Positions 1 to 7,021 of a stretch of DNA of 64,000 bases are shown here, piece after piece. The translations under genes were made by a program, and so were the position numbers. The stretch comes from Streptomyces sp. NRRL B-1347 (lineage in GTDB: Bacteria; Actinomycetota; Actinomycetes; Streptomycetales; Streptomycetaceae): contig NZ_JOJM01000037.1 in NCBI RefSeq assembly GCF_000720325.1, positions 69,924 to 133,923 on the forward strand, written 5' to 3'. Under the pieces are notes generated by a model that saw only the letters and a list, made by a program, of their open reading frames with translations, was not told the origin of the DNA and did no database searches. Within the stretch, counting starts at the first letter, position 1, and each line of letters starts with the position of its first letter.

Positions 1-48
1 GAACGCCCCCGACCGGGCCCTGGACCACTCGGCAGGTCGGTGTGCCGT

Positions 49-98
49 AGCGCCGCAGAGCCGACGGAGCGCCGCAGAGCCGACAGAGCCCCGCAGAG
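49..98. repeat. 19-bp tandem repeat, about 2.6 copies
   Basis: Two near-identical 19-bp units (49-67 and 68-86, starting AGCGCCGCAGAG) and a 12-bp partial third unit (87-98) lie directly upstream of the transporter gene. They differ from one another at one or two bases. Because the tract would fall inside the longest reading frame (GTG at 40), it argues that the real start of the transporter is downstream. Confidence 0.8.
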
Positions 99-105
99 TT
101 GGAGG

Positions 106-1464
106 ATGACACGACAGCGGATCATGCTGTCCTGCTGCTTCCCTCCTGCCCCTTCCCCCCTCCTGCCCCTGCTGTCCCGCTGTTCCTCGTCCCGAAAGGC
201 TCCGCTCCTGAACGCCTCCCTCGCCGAAGCGCTCTCCGCCGTCCTGCTCCTGGCGGTCCTGGCCTGCGCGGTGATCCGACCGTGGGGCTGGCCGGAGGCG
301 GTCGTCGCCGTTCCGGCCGCCGGGGTGGTCATCGCCGGCGGCGCGATCTCACTGGACCACGCGGCGGACGAAGCCGCGCGTCTCGGCCCCGTGATCGGCT
401 TTCTGGCGGCCGTACTGATCCTCGCTCAGCTCTGTGACGACGAGGGACTGTTCCAGGCCTGCGGTGCCTGGATGGCCCGGCGGGCGGCGGGGAGCCCGCA
501 CCGGTTGCTGGTGCAGGTGTTCGGCGCCGCCTCGCTGATCACCGCGGTGCTCAGCCTGGACGCCACGGTCGTCCTGCTGACCCCGGTGGTGTTCGCCACC
601 GCGGCCCGGCTCGGCGCCCGGCCCAAGCCGCACGTGTACGCCTGCACCCATCTGTCGAACACCGCCTCGCTGCTGCTTCCGGTGTCCAACCTCACCAACC
701 TGCTCGCGTTCGCCGCGAGCGGACTCAGCTTCACCCGTTTCGCCGCCCTGATGGCCCTGCCGTGGGTGGCCGCGATCGCGGTCGAGTACGTGGTCATCCG
801 GAGGTTCTTCGCCACCGATCTGGACGCCGGGGCCGAGGCGCAGCCCGTCGCCGGGCCGAGCGAGGTGCCGGTGTTCGCGCTGGCCACGGTGGCCTGCACG
901 CTGGTGGGTTTCGTGGTGACCTCCGCGGTGGGGATCGACCCGGCGTGGGCAGCGGCGGCGGGCGCGGCCGTGCTCGGGGGCCGCGCCCTGCTCCGGCGCC
1001 GCACCACACCGACCGCTCTCGTGCGCGCCGCGTCCCTGCCGTTCTGCGCCTTCGTCCTGGCCCTGGGCGTCGTCGTCCGCGCGGTCGTCGACAACGGGCT
1101 CGCCGACGCGCTGGGCCACGTGGTCCCCGACGGCACCGGGCTCACCGCCCTGCTCGGCATCGCGGCCCTGGCCGCCGTACTGGCCAACGTCATCAACAAC
1201 CTGCCGGCCGTCCTGGTGCTGCTGCCGCTGACCGCCCCGGCAGGGCCGGGTGCCGTCCTCGCGGTGCTGCTCGGGGTGAACATCGGCCCCAACCTCACCT
1301 ACGCGGGATCCCTGGCCACCCTGCTGTGGCGGCGTATCGTGCGCGAGCACGACAGTGACGTGGAGCTGGGCGAGTTCACCCGGCTCGGACTGCTCGCCGT
1401 ACCCGCCGCGCTGGTGCTCTCGGTGGTGGCACTGTGGGTCTCGCTGCTCGTGATCGGAGGCTGA
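106..1464 (+). CDS. SLC13/ArsB-NhaD-type membrane transporter
   Basis: Predicted integral membrane anion transporter of the ion-transporter superfamily that includes ArsB and SLC13. The protein has about ten hydrophobic segments, and the stretches LGPVIGFLAAVLILAQLCDD and NLTNLLAF and a late NVINNLPAVLVL motif are typical of this family's paired re-entrant N-x-P regions. The start is uncertain. The frame is open from GTG 40, ATG codons lie at 106 and 124, and GGAGG touches the 106 ATG, which is too close to work well. Family proteins usually begin around the residues NASLAEAL, where a CTG at 208-210 sits 8 bases after GAAAGG. The first 35 residues are Cys/Pro-rich and look non-native. A universal stress gene follows on the same strand. 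The substrate (arsenite, dicarboxylate or Na+/H+) cannot be read from the sequence. Confidence 0.8.
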   Translation: MTRQRIMLSCCFPPAPSPLLPLLSRCSSSRKAPLLNASLAEALSAVLLLAVLACAVIRPWGWPEAVVAVPAAGVVIAGGAISLDHAADEAARLGPVIGFLAAVLILAQLCDDEGLFQACGAWMARRAAGSPHRLLVQVFGAASLITAVLSLDATVVLLTPVVFATAARLGARPKPHVYACTHLSNTASLLLPVSNLTNLLAFAASGLSFTRFAALMALPWVAAIAVEYVVIRRFFATDLDAGAEAQPVAGPSEVPVFALATVACTLVGFVVTSAVGIDPAWAAAAGAAVLGGRALLRRRTTPTALVRAASLPFCAFVLALGVVVRAVVDNGLADALGHVVPDGTGLTALLGIAALAAVLANVINNLPAVLVLLPLTAPAGPGAVLAVLLGVNIGPNLTYAGSLATLLWRRIVREHDSDVELGEFTRLGLLAVPAALVLSVVALWVSLLVIGG

Positions 1465-1471
1465 GGGGGCC

Positions 1472-1562
1472 AAGAGGCCAGGGAGGCAAGAGGCCAGGGG
1501 GCTGAGAGGCCAGAGAGCTGAGAGGCCAGGGAGCTGAGAGGCCAGGGAGCTGAGGAGGCTGG
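1472..1562. repeat. 16-bp tandem repeat tract between transporter and Usp gene
   Basis: The intergenic region is almost entirely a purine-rich tandem repeat. Two perfect 16-bp units of AGCTGAGAGGCCAGGG occupy 1516-1531 and 1532-1547, with degenerate copies on both sides (from about 1472, and 1548-1562). The last degenerate copy supplies the GGAGG used as ribosome binding site by the gene starting at 1568, so copy number could affect expression. Confidence 0.85.
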
Positions 1563-1567
1563 ACACC

Positions 1568-2053
1568 ATGACCGTCATCGCCTGGATCGTCGAAGGCACC
1601 TGGCCCGCGTGCGTCGACGCCGCCCGCGCCCACGCGCCCGAGCGTGCCGACATCGTGCTGCTGCACATCACAGGGCCCGAGGCACCCGGCGCCGCTCACG
1701 GCGCCTACGCCGGGCTCCTCGGCCGGGCCCGCCCCGACCGCGACCCGGGCACCGCCGTCGAACACCTCGCCGCCGCCTCCGCCGCACGTCTGCTGACCGC
1801 AGCGGCCGATCGCCTCGGACGCCCCTGTACGCGCACCGAGCGCGTCGGCCGCGCCGAGCGGGAGGTCGTGGCCGCCGCCGAAGGCGCCGACCTGCTCGTC
1901 CTGGCCCGCGACGGCGACCGCGCCCGCCTGGGCCCGCGCAGCCTCGGCCCCGCGAGCCGCTTCATCGTCGACCACGCCCCCTGCCCGGTCCTCCTGGTCT
2001 GGCCGGAGGCCACGCCCAGCACGGCCACGCTCCCGCCGCCGCCCCCTCACTAG
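1568..2053 (+). CDS. Universal stress protein, UspA family
   Basis: Single-domain Usp of 161 residues, the usual length. The C-terminal part has the ATP-binding signature of the family: a G-x2-G-x9-G(S/T)-like run around LGPRSLGPASRFI, followed by the conserved end HAPCPVLLVW. The N-terminal strand MTVIAWIVEGTW and the LLVLARDG strand fit the alpha/beta Usp fold. Cytoplasmic; Usp proteins bind ATP or signal under stress, but the exact role here is unknown. The ATG at 1568 has GGAGG 9 bases upstream, inside the tandem repeat tract. A cyclic-nucleotide-binding protein gene is close by, a grouping often seen with Usp genes. Confidence 0.9.
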   Translation: MTVIAWIVEGTWPACVDAARAHAPERADIVLLHITGPEAPGAAHGAYAGLLGRARPDRDPGTAVEHLAAASAARLLTAAADRLGRPCTRTERVGRAEREVVAAAEGADLLVLARDGDRARLGPRSLGPASRFIVDHAPCPVLLVWPEATPSTATLPPPPPH

Positions 2054-2089
2054 CCCGGCCACTGGTGTCGCGGCAGCGGTTCGGACAGC

Positions 2090-2578
2090 ATGCGGCGCAT
2101 GGACTGGATGCCTCTGCTCTCCACGCTTGCAGGTGCCGCCATCGGCATCGCCGCCACCCTGATCGCCGATCGCAACAGATGGCGGCGTGAGGAAGCACGA
2201 CACGCCCTGGAGATGCGGCGCGCCGTGTACACCGAGTACGCCTCCGCCCTCAAGGACGCGGGGGAAGAGATACGGGCCGTCGCCCTGGGCGATCACATGT
2301 CCGAGTCAGCCCGTGATGTGGCGGTGCGCGAAGCCTTCCGCAGGACCGGATTGCACACGGCGAGCGAACAGCTCTGGCTCGTGGGCCCGCCCCCGGTCGT
2401 CGCGGCCGGGAACGAGGCGTTCCACAGCCTGCGCCGGATACGCGACGCCTACGCCGACGGGGTGGCGGTCGGCTCCGCCGAGGACAGGGCCTTCATCCGA
2501 CAGCGCCGCACGGCCATGGCGGAGATGCGCCGCCGCATGCGTGAGGATCTGGGCGTCGGGCCCCTCGGGATCGAATGA
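2090..2578 (+). CDS. Small N-terminally anchored hypothetical protein
   Basis: 162-residue protein of unknown function. It has one hydrophobic segment at about residues 7-25 (PLLSTLAGAAIGIAATLI), followed by a basic charged stretch (DRNRWRREEARHALEMRR) and a helical, probably cytoplasmic body. This one-TM plus Arg/Glu-rich helix layout recurs in small actinobacterial proteins of unknown role. The gene lies 36 bp after the Usp gene, so co-transcription is possible. It ends 81 bp before a convergent gene. Confidence 0.65.
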   Translation: MRRMDWMPLLSTLAGAAIGIAATLIADRNRWRREEARHALEMRRAVYTEYASALKDAGEEIRAVALGDHMSESARDVAVREAFRRTGLHTASEQLWLVGPPPVVAAGNEAFHSLRRIRDAYADGVAVGSAEDRAFIRQRRTAMAEMRRRMREDLGVGPLGIE

Positions 2579-2659
2579 CCACCGGCCGGAGGGGAGCCCC
2601 GGATCCGGACCCGGCTTCGCCGCGTACGCGTCGCTGCCCCCGCGAGGCGCCGCGGTTCG

Positions 2660-3133
2660 TCACCGCGTACAGCCGCTGCCGTAGGGCGCGTACAGGTCGA
2701 GCAGCCGGGTGCGGGCCGACTGGAGGCGGTGGGCGAGGACCTTGCCGACCCACTGGCCGACGGCCGCGCCGAGTCGGGGATCGCTCGCGCACAAGGACCG
2801 TACCGCCGTCGCGTCGAACTCGTAGGCGCGTACGGGAGTCGTCGCCACGGCGCCCAGCTGCCACACGTACGGCGGGAACAGCCAGGACCAGCCGACCAGT
2901 TCGTCGAAGCCGATCGTCTCGATCACCGGTGAGCGGCGCCCCGGCACGTGCATGTCGAGGGTGACGGTGCCGGTGCGGACGACCCAGAACCGGTCGGCGC
3001 GGCCGCCCTCGTCGAAAAGCCGGGTGTCCTGCGGGAAGGTGACCTCACGGGCGACGCGCAGCAGACGGTCCCGGTGGGCGGCGGGCAGGGCCCGCAGCAT
3101 GCGAGTGCTGGACATGGTCTTGGTGTTCACCAC
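2660..3133 (-). CDS. Cyclic nucleotide-binding domain protein (Crp-like, no HTH)
   Basis: 157-residue protein consisting of a CAP/Crp-type cNMP-binding beta-roll. Visible elements are LFDEGGRADRFWVVRTGTV (the beta-roll glycines), IGFDELVGWSWLFPP where the phosphate-binding cassette should be, and a C-terminal helix (AVGQWVGKVLAHRLQSARTR). The classical G-E-L-A-L-L and R-x-x-T-x-x-A signatures are replaced by FDELVGWSWLF, so cAMP binding is doubtful. There is no C-terminal winged helix, unlike Crp/Fnr regulators of 220-240 residues, so it is probably a sensor or partner protein rather than a DNA-binding regulator. It is the last gene of a possible three-gene leftward run. Confidence 0.75.
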   Translation of the reverse strand: MVNTKTMSSTRMLRALPAAHRDRLLRVAREVTFPQDTRLFDEGGRADRFWVVRTGTVTLDMHVPGRRSPVIETIGFDELVGWSWLFPPYVWQLGAVATTPVRAYEFDATAVRSLCASDPRLGAAVGQWVGKVLAHRLQSARTRLLDLYAPYGSGCTR

Positions 3134-3201
3134 TGTGCCTTCCTGTCGCGCCGTGCCGGGCGGGCACGGCCGCCTCTCCGGCGCTGCCGGGCCCGGCCGT
3201 T

Positions 3202-3216
3202 GACGCTCTCAGCGTC
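3202..3216. terminator. Short hairpin between CNB gene and upstream gene
   Basis: Perfect inverted repeat with 6-bp arms (GACGCT/AGCGTC) and a 3-base loop, downstream of the stop of the leftward gene ending at 3313. It could be a weak intrinsic terminator or processing site. The rest of the 179-bp gap shows no other clear signal. Confidence 0.3.
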
Positions 3217-3312
3217 CGCCTCGGCGGGGGCGCGGCACAGTGGCCGTGCGGAGCAGGGCAGGGGCCGGGCGGCCCGCACGGGCGCGGGCCGAACGGCCCT
3301 CGCGGCGGCCGT

Positions 3313-3816
3313 TCAGACGGGCTCGGCGGACGCGCGGAGGCGGGGCGCGTCCGGCACCGGCGGCGCCTGGAAGCCGTCCCGCGTCCAGGCGACTTCGAAG
3401 GGCATGTCCGGGTCGGGGTTGCTGAAGCGGGCGGACACGTCGCGGCCCGCGACGAGCACGGTGACGACCAGGGTGTCGGGCAGGGTGATGCCGTGCCGTG
3501 CCGCGAAGGCCGAGGGGTCCGCCGCGGCTTCGCGGGCGAGGTCCGGGTCGTCGGCGACGGCTTGCAGCACCTCGCCGACGCGCACGTCCCGGGCGAGCTC
3601 GATGAGGCGCTCGTGCTTCGCGATGCAGCGTTCGACGCCCGCGAGGTCGCCGCTGAGCGCCTCACGCGAGGGCGGCGGCTTCGGCGGTTCGGGCCGCGGC
3701 GGCCTGCGGCGCAGCATCTCCCTGAGCCTGCGGGCCTGCCTGTGCAGCTCGGCCAGGTCCGCCTGGTGCAGGTCGACGAGGCGCAGGAGCGTGGCCTGGT
3801 GCGGGTTGCCGGACAT
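3313..3816 (-). CDS. Hypothetical protein with NHLP-leader-like segment
   Basis: 167-residue protein that I do not recognise as a whole. The N-terminal 50 residues form a probable coiled coil (LHQADLAELHRQARRLREML) followed by a Pro/Arg-rich linker. Residues of about 90-125 match the pattern of nitrile-hydratase-like leader peptides: DP..(A/L)..DP.AF....GI.LP....V.V. The C-terminal tail (RFSNPDPDMPFEVAW) has no Cys/Ser/Thr-rich core, so a RiPP precursor role is not supported; the segment may be a recognition domain. The gene starts 22 bp after the large secreted-type repeat protein gene, so the two are probably one transcript. Confidence 0.6.
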   Translation of the reverse strand: MSGNPHQATLLRLVDLHQADLAELHRQARRLREMLRRRPPRPEPPKPPPSREALSGDLAGVERCIAKHERLIELARDVRVGEVLQAVADDPDLAREAAADPSAFAARHGITLPDTLVVTVLVAGRDVSARFSNPDPDMPFEVAWTRDGFQAPPVPDAPRLRASAEPV

Positions 3817-3838
3817 GGGCGGTCTCCATCTCGTACGG

Positions 3839-5833
3839 CTAGAGGACGGTGTCCCAGCTTCCGGACCGGTAGGCCATGACGGGGTCGACGGTCAGCCCGC
3901 CCCGCTCGTCGAGGGTGAACCGCAGGACGTACCAGAGCCTGCCGGGGTCGCCGGGCAGGTCGGCGGCCAGCCAGCGGCCGCGGCGCGTGGGCAGCCCGGC
4001 GGCGTCGACGCTGAGCAGCGCCACCGAGGCACCGGACCGGGCGAAGGTCTGCTCGCCGGAGAAGTTGTCGATCCAGCAGTGGTACTCGCCCGGTACGAAC
4101 GCTCCGGCGACCGGGGTGACCGTGATGCGCTCGGGCCCTGTGGCCTGGCCCTCGTCGACGTCGAGGCGGACGAAGGGCACGGGCCGCGCGTCGTGGAACA
4201 GGCAGTGGAAGCGGCCCTCGCCGCCGCTGGGTCCGGAGCAGTGCAGGTCCAGGTCGCGCGGCAGGGCGCCCCTGTCGAGCTGCAGCATGAACGCCACCGG
4301 CGCCTGGACGGACTTGTCGCGGCGCAGCCTGACGGTGATGGTCACGGTTCCGGACGCCGGTACGGTCGCGGGGACGCTGCTAGGCAGGTAGCCCGTCGTC
4401 GACGCCCGCACCGTGGCGGCCCCCGCGGGCCGGACGAGGAGGAAGGTCGCTTCCGGAGGGGAGCCGCCGGTGATGGCGGTGCGGGCCGCGCCGCCGACGG
4501 TGAGCCGGACGTTGGCGCCGTCGAGCGGCTGGTCGTTGTCGTCGGCGTCGACCACCCGGACGACGACGGTGGCGGCGGTGCGCTGGACCACCAGCTCGAC
4601 GTGGTCCCCCCGGGGGCCGATGGTCACGATCCGGTCGGTGCTGGGATCGTGGTCGGTGGAGAGCTTGACCTGCCGGTGCGGGACGCAGGCGAACGAGAAG
4701 CGCCCTTCGACGTCGGTCCTGGTCTGGTACGGCTGTTCGTCGAGGTCGAGGATCGGCTGGTCCTGGGCATCGGTGAGGTACACCCACTCACCCGGCATGG
4801 GGTTGCCCGCGGAGTCGAGGACGCGGCCGGTGACCATCGTGCAGTCCATCGGGATCCGCACCTCGACGGCGCCTTGGTCGGGCACGGTGTCGGTGGCGCG
4901 CGCGACCTGGAAGCGGTCCGCCGTGGCTTGCAGCTCGATCCGTCCGGCGGGTACGCAGTCGCGTACGGCACCGTCGACGGACGCGGTCAGCTCGGCGCGG
5001 CCGTCGGTCGGCGCCGTGTCCCCTGCGAAGGGCACGCTCGGCGGCAGCGCGGTGACGTGGGCGCCGGCGATCGGCGTGCCGGTGGCACGGCGGCTGACGA
5101 CGGCGGTGACGCGCGCGCAGCGTCGGCACCCGGTGTCCAGGGGCGGGCGCCAGCCGACGTCGGGCCGCACTTCGTTGAACTCGATGGTGAACGTGGTCGC
5201 CGCCGGGCCGCCGGGCTCGGCGTCGCCTTCGACGCGGCGGGGGTTCGCGTCGTCGCGCAGCCGCCAGAACCGTTCCGGCCGGGCCTGGTTGCGGGTGGCG
5301 AAGCTGAACCTCACCTGGTCGCCGGACTTGACCGGCGTGCCGAAGGGGACGGGGCTGCCGCCCGCCATCCCCGTGATCGTGAACGTCCACTCCCCCGGAT
5401 CTCCGCCCTGGTAGGCCGGAAACCCGGCCTGCAACGGCGACGACACCAACAGCGGGCGGTCGCGCCCGCCGAACTGGTACGTGACCAGCTGGGGGTCCTT
5501 CTTGCTCTTCCGGGGAAGCACCAGCACACCGTGGTCGACCCGCACCAGGACGCCCGGCAGCGGCCGCCACGTGTCGTCGACGGCCCGCAGCACCATCGCG
5601 TCCCCGCTGCGGACGGGCCAGGTCGTCGGCCGGTCCATCAGGAACGTCTCCCACGTGCCCGGCGCCCCGGCCGTCGGGCCGAGGTACCCGTCGTAGGCGG
5701 CCGGCCCGTCGACGGCTTGGAGACAGCGACCGTCCGCCGTACGGATCCGCACGGCATTGGGCCGGTACGGCGCCGGCCGGCACCTGCCCTCGACACAGTC
5801 ACACCATTCCGAGCAGGGAGGCCAACAACTCAT
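3839..5833 (-). CDS. Cys-rich beta-trefoil / carboxypeptidase-regulatory-like / DUF2135-like protein
   Basis: 664-residue multidomain protein. ATG 5833 is chosen because GGAAAGG lies about 8 bases upstream; an in-frame start 15 codons earlier has no such site. The N-terminal 20 residues hold five Cys (CWPPCSEWCDCVEGRC). Next come a fascin/ricin-like beta-trefoil (about 25-120), Ig-like beta domains, and two or three carboxypeptidase-regulatory-like folds (VTGRVLDSAGNPMPGEWVYL around residue 330; VVRVVDADDNDQPLDGANV). A C-terminal DUF2135/YfaP-like segment contains DLDLHCSGPSG...GPERITVTPVAGAFVPGEYHCWIDN. There is no signal peptide or anchor. The make-up suggests an extracytoplasmic or particle-surface adhesive protein, but export is not evident. 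Confidence 0.65.
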   Translation of the reverse strand: MSCWPPCSEWCDCVEGRCRPAPYRPNAVRIRTADGRCLQAVDGPAAYDGYLGPTAGAPGTWETFLMDRPTTWPVRSGDAMVLRAVDDTWRPLPGVLVRVDHGVLVLPRKSKKDPQLVTYQFGGRDRPLLVSSPLQAGFPAYQGGDPGEWTFTITGMAGGSPVPFGTPVKSGDQVRFSFATRNQARPERFWRLRDDANPRRVEGDAEPGGPAATTFTIEFNEVRPDVGWRPPLDTGCRRCARVTAVVSRRATGTPIAGAHVTALPPSVPFAGDTAPTDGRAELTASVDGAVRDCVPAGRIELQATADRFQVARATDTVPDQGAVEVRIPMDCTMVTGRVLDSAGNPMPGEWVYLTDAQDQPILDLDEQPYQTRTDVEGRFSFACVPHRQVKLSTDHDPSTDRIVTIGPRGDHVELVVQRTAATVVVRVVDADDNDQPLDGANVRLTVGGAARTAITGGSPPEATFLLVRPAGAATVRASTTGYLPSSVPATVPASGTVTITVRLRRDKSVQAPVAFMLQLDRGALPRDLDLHCSGPSGGEGRFHCLFHDARPVPFVRLDVDEGQATGPERITVTPVAGAFVPGEYHCWIDNFSGEQTFARSGASVALLSVDAAGLPTRRGRWLAADLPGDPGRLWYVLRFTLDERGGLTVDPVMAYRSGSWDTVL

Positions 5834-5913
5834 GGGCGCGCCTTTCCACCGTCCGGCACCCGACCCCACCCCCCGCACGGCCCCCGCCGAGGCGGAATCG
5901 GCTTGAGGGAGAC

Positions 5914-6867
5914 CTACTTGTGGGCGCGGGGGCTGTCAAGACGGGGGTGGTTGTTGCCGTACGAGGGGCTTGGTGGCGGTATGGGGTTTGTCGTAGGGCG
6001 GCTCGCGGAGGCCGGGCAGTCGCGCGCGTGGAGGTAGCCGAACATCGACCAGGGCTCTTCGCGCCAGAAATGCGGGCGGAGTGCCTCGCCGGGGGCGATG
6101 GTGGTCCCGCAGGCCGCGCAGCATATCGACGGGTGGCCTGCCCGCTCCCGCACGGCCAGGTGTGCCGTGCCGAGGGCCTGGCCTGGTTCACACGGGCCGA
6201 ACGGGCATCGCAGGCACGTGACGGTGTGGTCGTACCAGGCCAGGTAGGTCGACAGGGAGTTCGTCCTGGTCTCGCAGCAGTCCAGGCAGCCGTGCGGCCG
6301 GAAGGGGCCGGGGCCGCCAAGGTCGATCCCCTCGCCAGGGCGGAATGTGTGCTCGCACCAGACGCAGGCGGAACCGGACAGCTGTGCCGGGCCGAGCGTG
6401 TCGATCCCGGGCAGGGCGGCGAGCAGCACGACCGGCTTGGGGTCAGGCATCCCGGCCTCCTCCGGCCGGGCCCGCGGGCGCGGTGGCCGTAGCGGTGTGC
6501 AGACGCGCCGCTTCGGAGCAGTCGGCGAGGATGCCGAGTAGTACGCGCCCAGGGGGCTCCGCAAGTCCCGGATCACCGGTCCGCGCAGCCAGTCCCGCAG
6601 GGCTGCCGCCAACGTGGCGGGCTCCTCGCTGGCGACCGCGGCGTGCACTCGCCGAGCGGGTACGCGTACCGCGTCGAAGCGCCGTCCGAGCGGGATCATC
6701 GCGACGTAGGCGTCCGTCCACTCCCGCCGGGCCTTGCCCGGCAGCGGATGAGCCTGAGCAAGCCAGTCAGCGATCAACCTGTTCTCCCCCTGCGTCTGAG
6801 CGCTGCCGCCCGACGCTGGCACGGGGGCCGTACTCTCGCCCATGTCGACTCCTCGGTAGTCGGCCAC
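5914..6867 (-). CDS. Apparent fusion of two hypothetical genes by frameshift/deletion; C-part is a CxxC zinc-binding-like protein
   Basis: Read as one frame this is 317 residues, but two ancestral genes can be seen. Part 1 (from 6867) is a small protein with LADWLAQAHPLPGKARREWTDAY-type sequence, common in actinobacteria next to XRE regulators; it ends abruptly after SPLGAYY. In another frame the DNA continues LLGILADCSEAARLHTA and stops at 6443-6445, overlapping an ATG at 6450 in the arrangement ATGCCTGA. Part 2 (6450-5914, 178 residues, beginning MPDPKPVVLL) has several CxxC/CxC pairs (CVWC, CLDCC, CLRC, CCAAC) and an HARDC end, suggesting zinc binding. The most likely story is an internal deletion plus frameshift in part 1. 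Part 2 is probably still made from 6450. It faces the XRE gene across 154 bp. Confidence 0.55.
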   Translation of the reverse strand: MADYRGVDMGESTAPVPASGGSAQTQGENRLIADWLAQAHPLPGKARREWTDAYVAMIPLGRRFDAVRVPARRVHAAVASEEPATLAAALRDWLRGPVIRDLRSPLGAYYSASSPTAPKRRVCTPLRPPRPRARPEEAGMPDPKPVVLLAALPGIDTLGPAQLSGSACVWCEHTFRPGEGIDLGGPGPFRPHGCLDCCETRTNSLSTYLAWYDHTVTCLRCPFGPCEPGQALGTAHLAVRERAGHPSICCAACGTTIAPGEALRPHFWREEPWSMFGYLHARDCPASASRPTTNPIPPPSPSYGNNHPRLDSPRAHK

Positions 6868-6929
6868 GCCCCGGGGCCGGTCGCACGGTCGCCGGGGCCT
6901 TGCCGCCCACTGTCGTAGAGGAGGCCTCA

Positions 6930-6967
6930 GGCTTTCCTCCCGCGCGCGGGTATACCCATCATGGGTA
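6930..6967 (+). promoter_or_regulatory. Promoter/operator candidate upstream of XRE gene
   Basis: The 154-bp divergent gap contains a 15-bp perfect palindrome TACCCATCATGGGTA (6953-6967), which overlaps a 10-bp palindrome GGGTATACCC (6948-6957). A GGCT-N14-GGGTAT arrangement (6930-6953) fits the loose SigB/SigF-type pattern GNNT-N14-16-GGGTA(C/T). The palindromes would cover the start region and are good candidates for binding by the XRE protein encoded 55 bp downstream. Confidence 0.45.
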
Positions 6968-7021
6968 GAGGTTTCTGGAAGCAGCCGCCTCAGGCCGTGG
7001 CCTCACGGAAGAGTTCTCCGT

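Noticed and set aside
3313..3816. RiPP precursor peptide
   Set aside because: The NHLP-like stretch is followed by a tail with no Cys/Ser/Thr core, and no maturation enzymes are nearby.
2948..6037. 1,029-codon rightward open frame opposite the beta-trefoil protein gene
   Set aside because: It is the complement of real leftward genes, is very Arg/Gly/Pro-rich, has no domain and no ribosome binding site; long antisense frames are common in GC-rich DNA.
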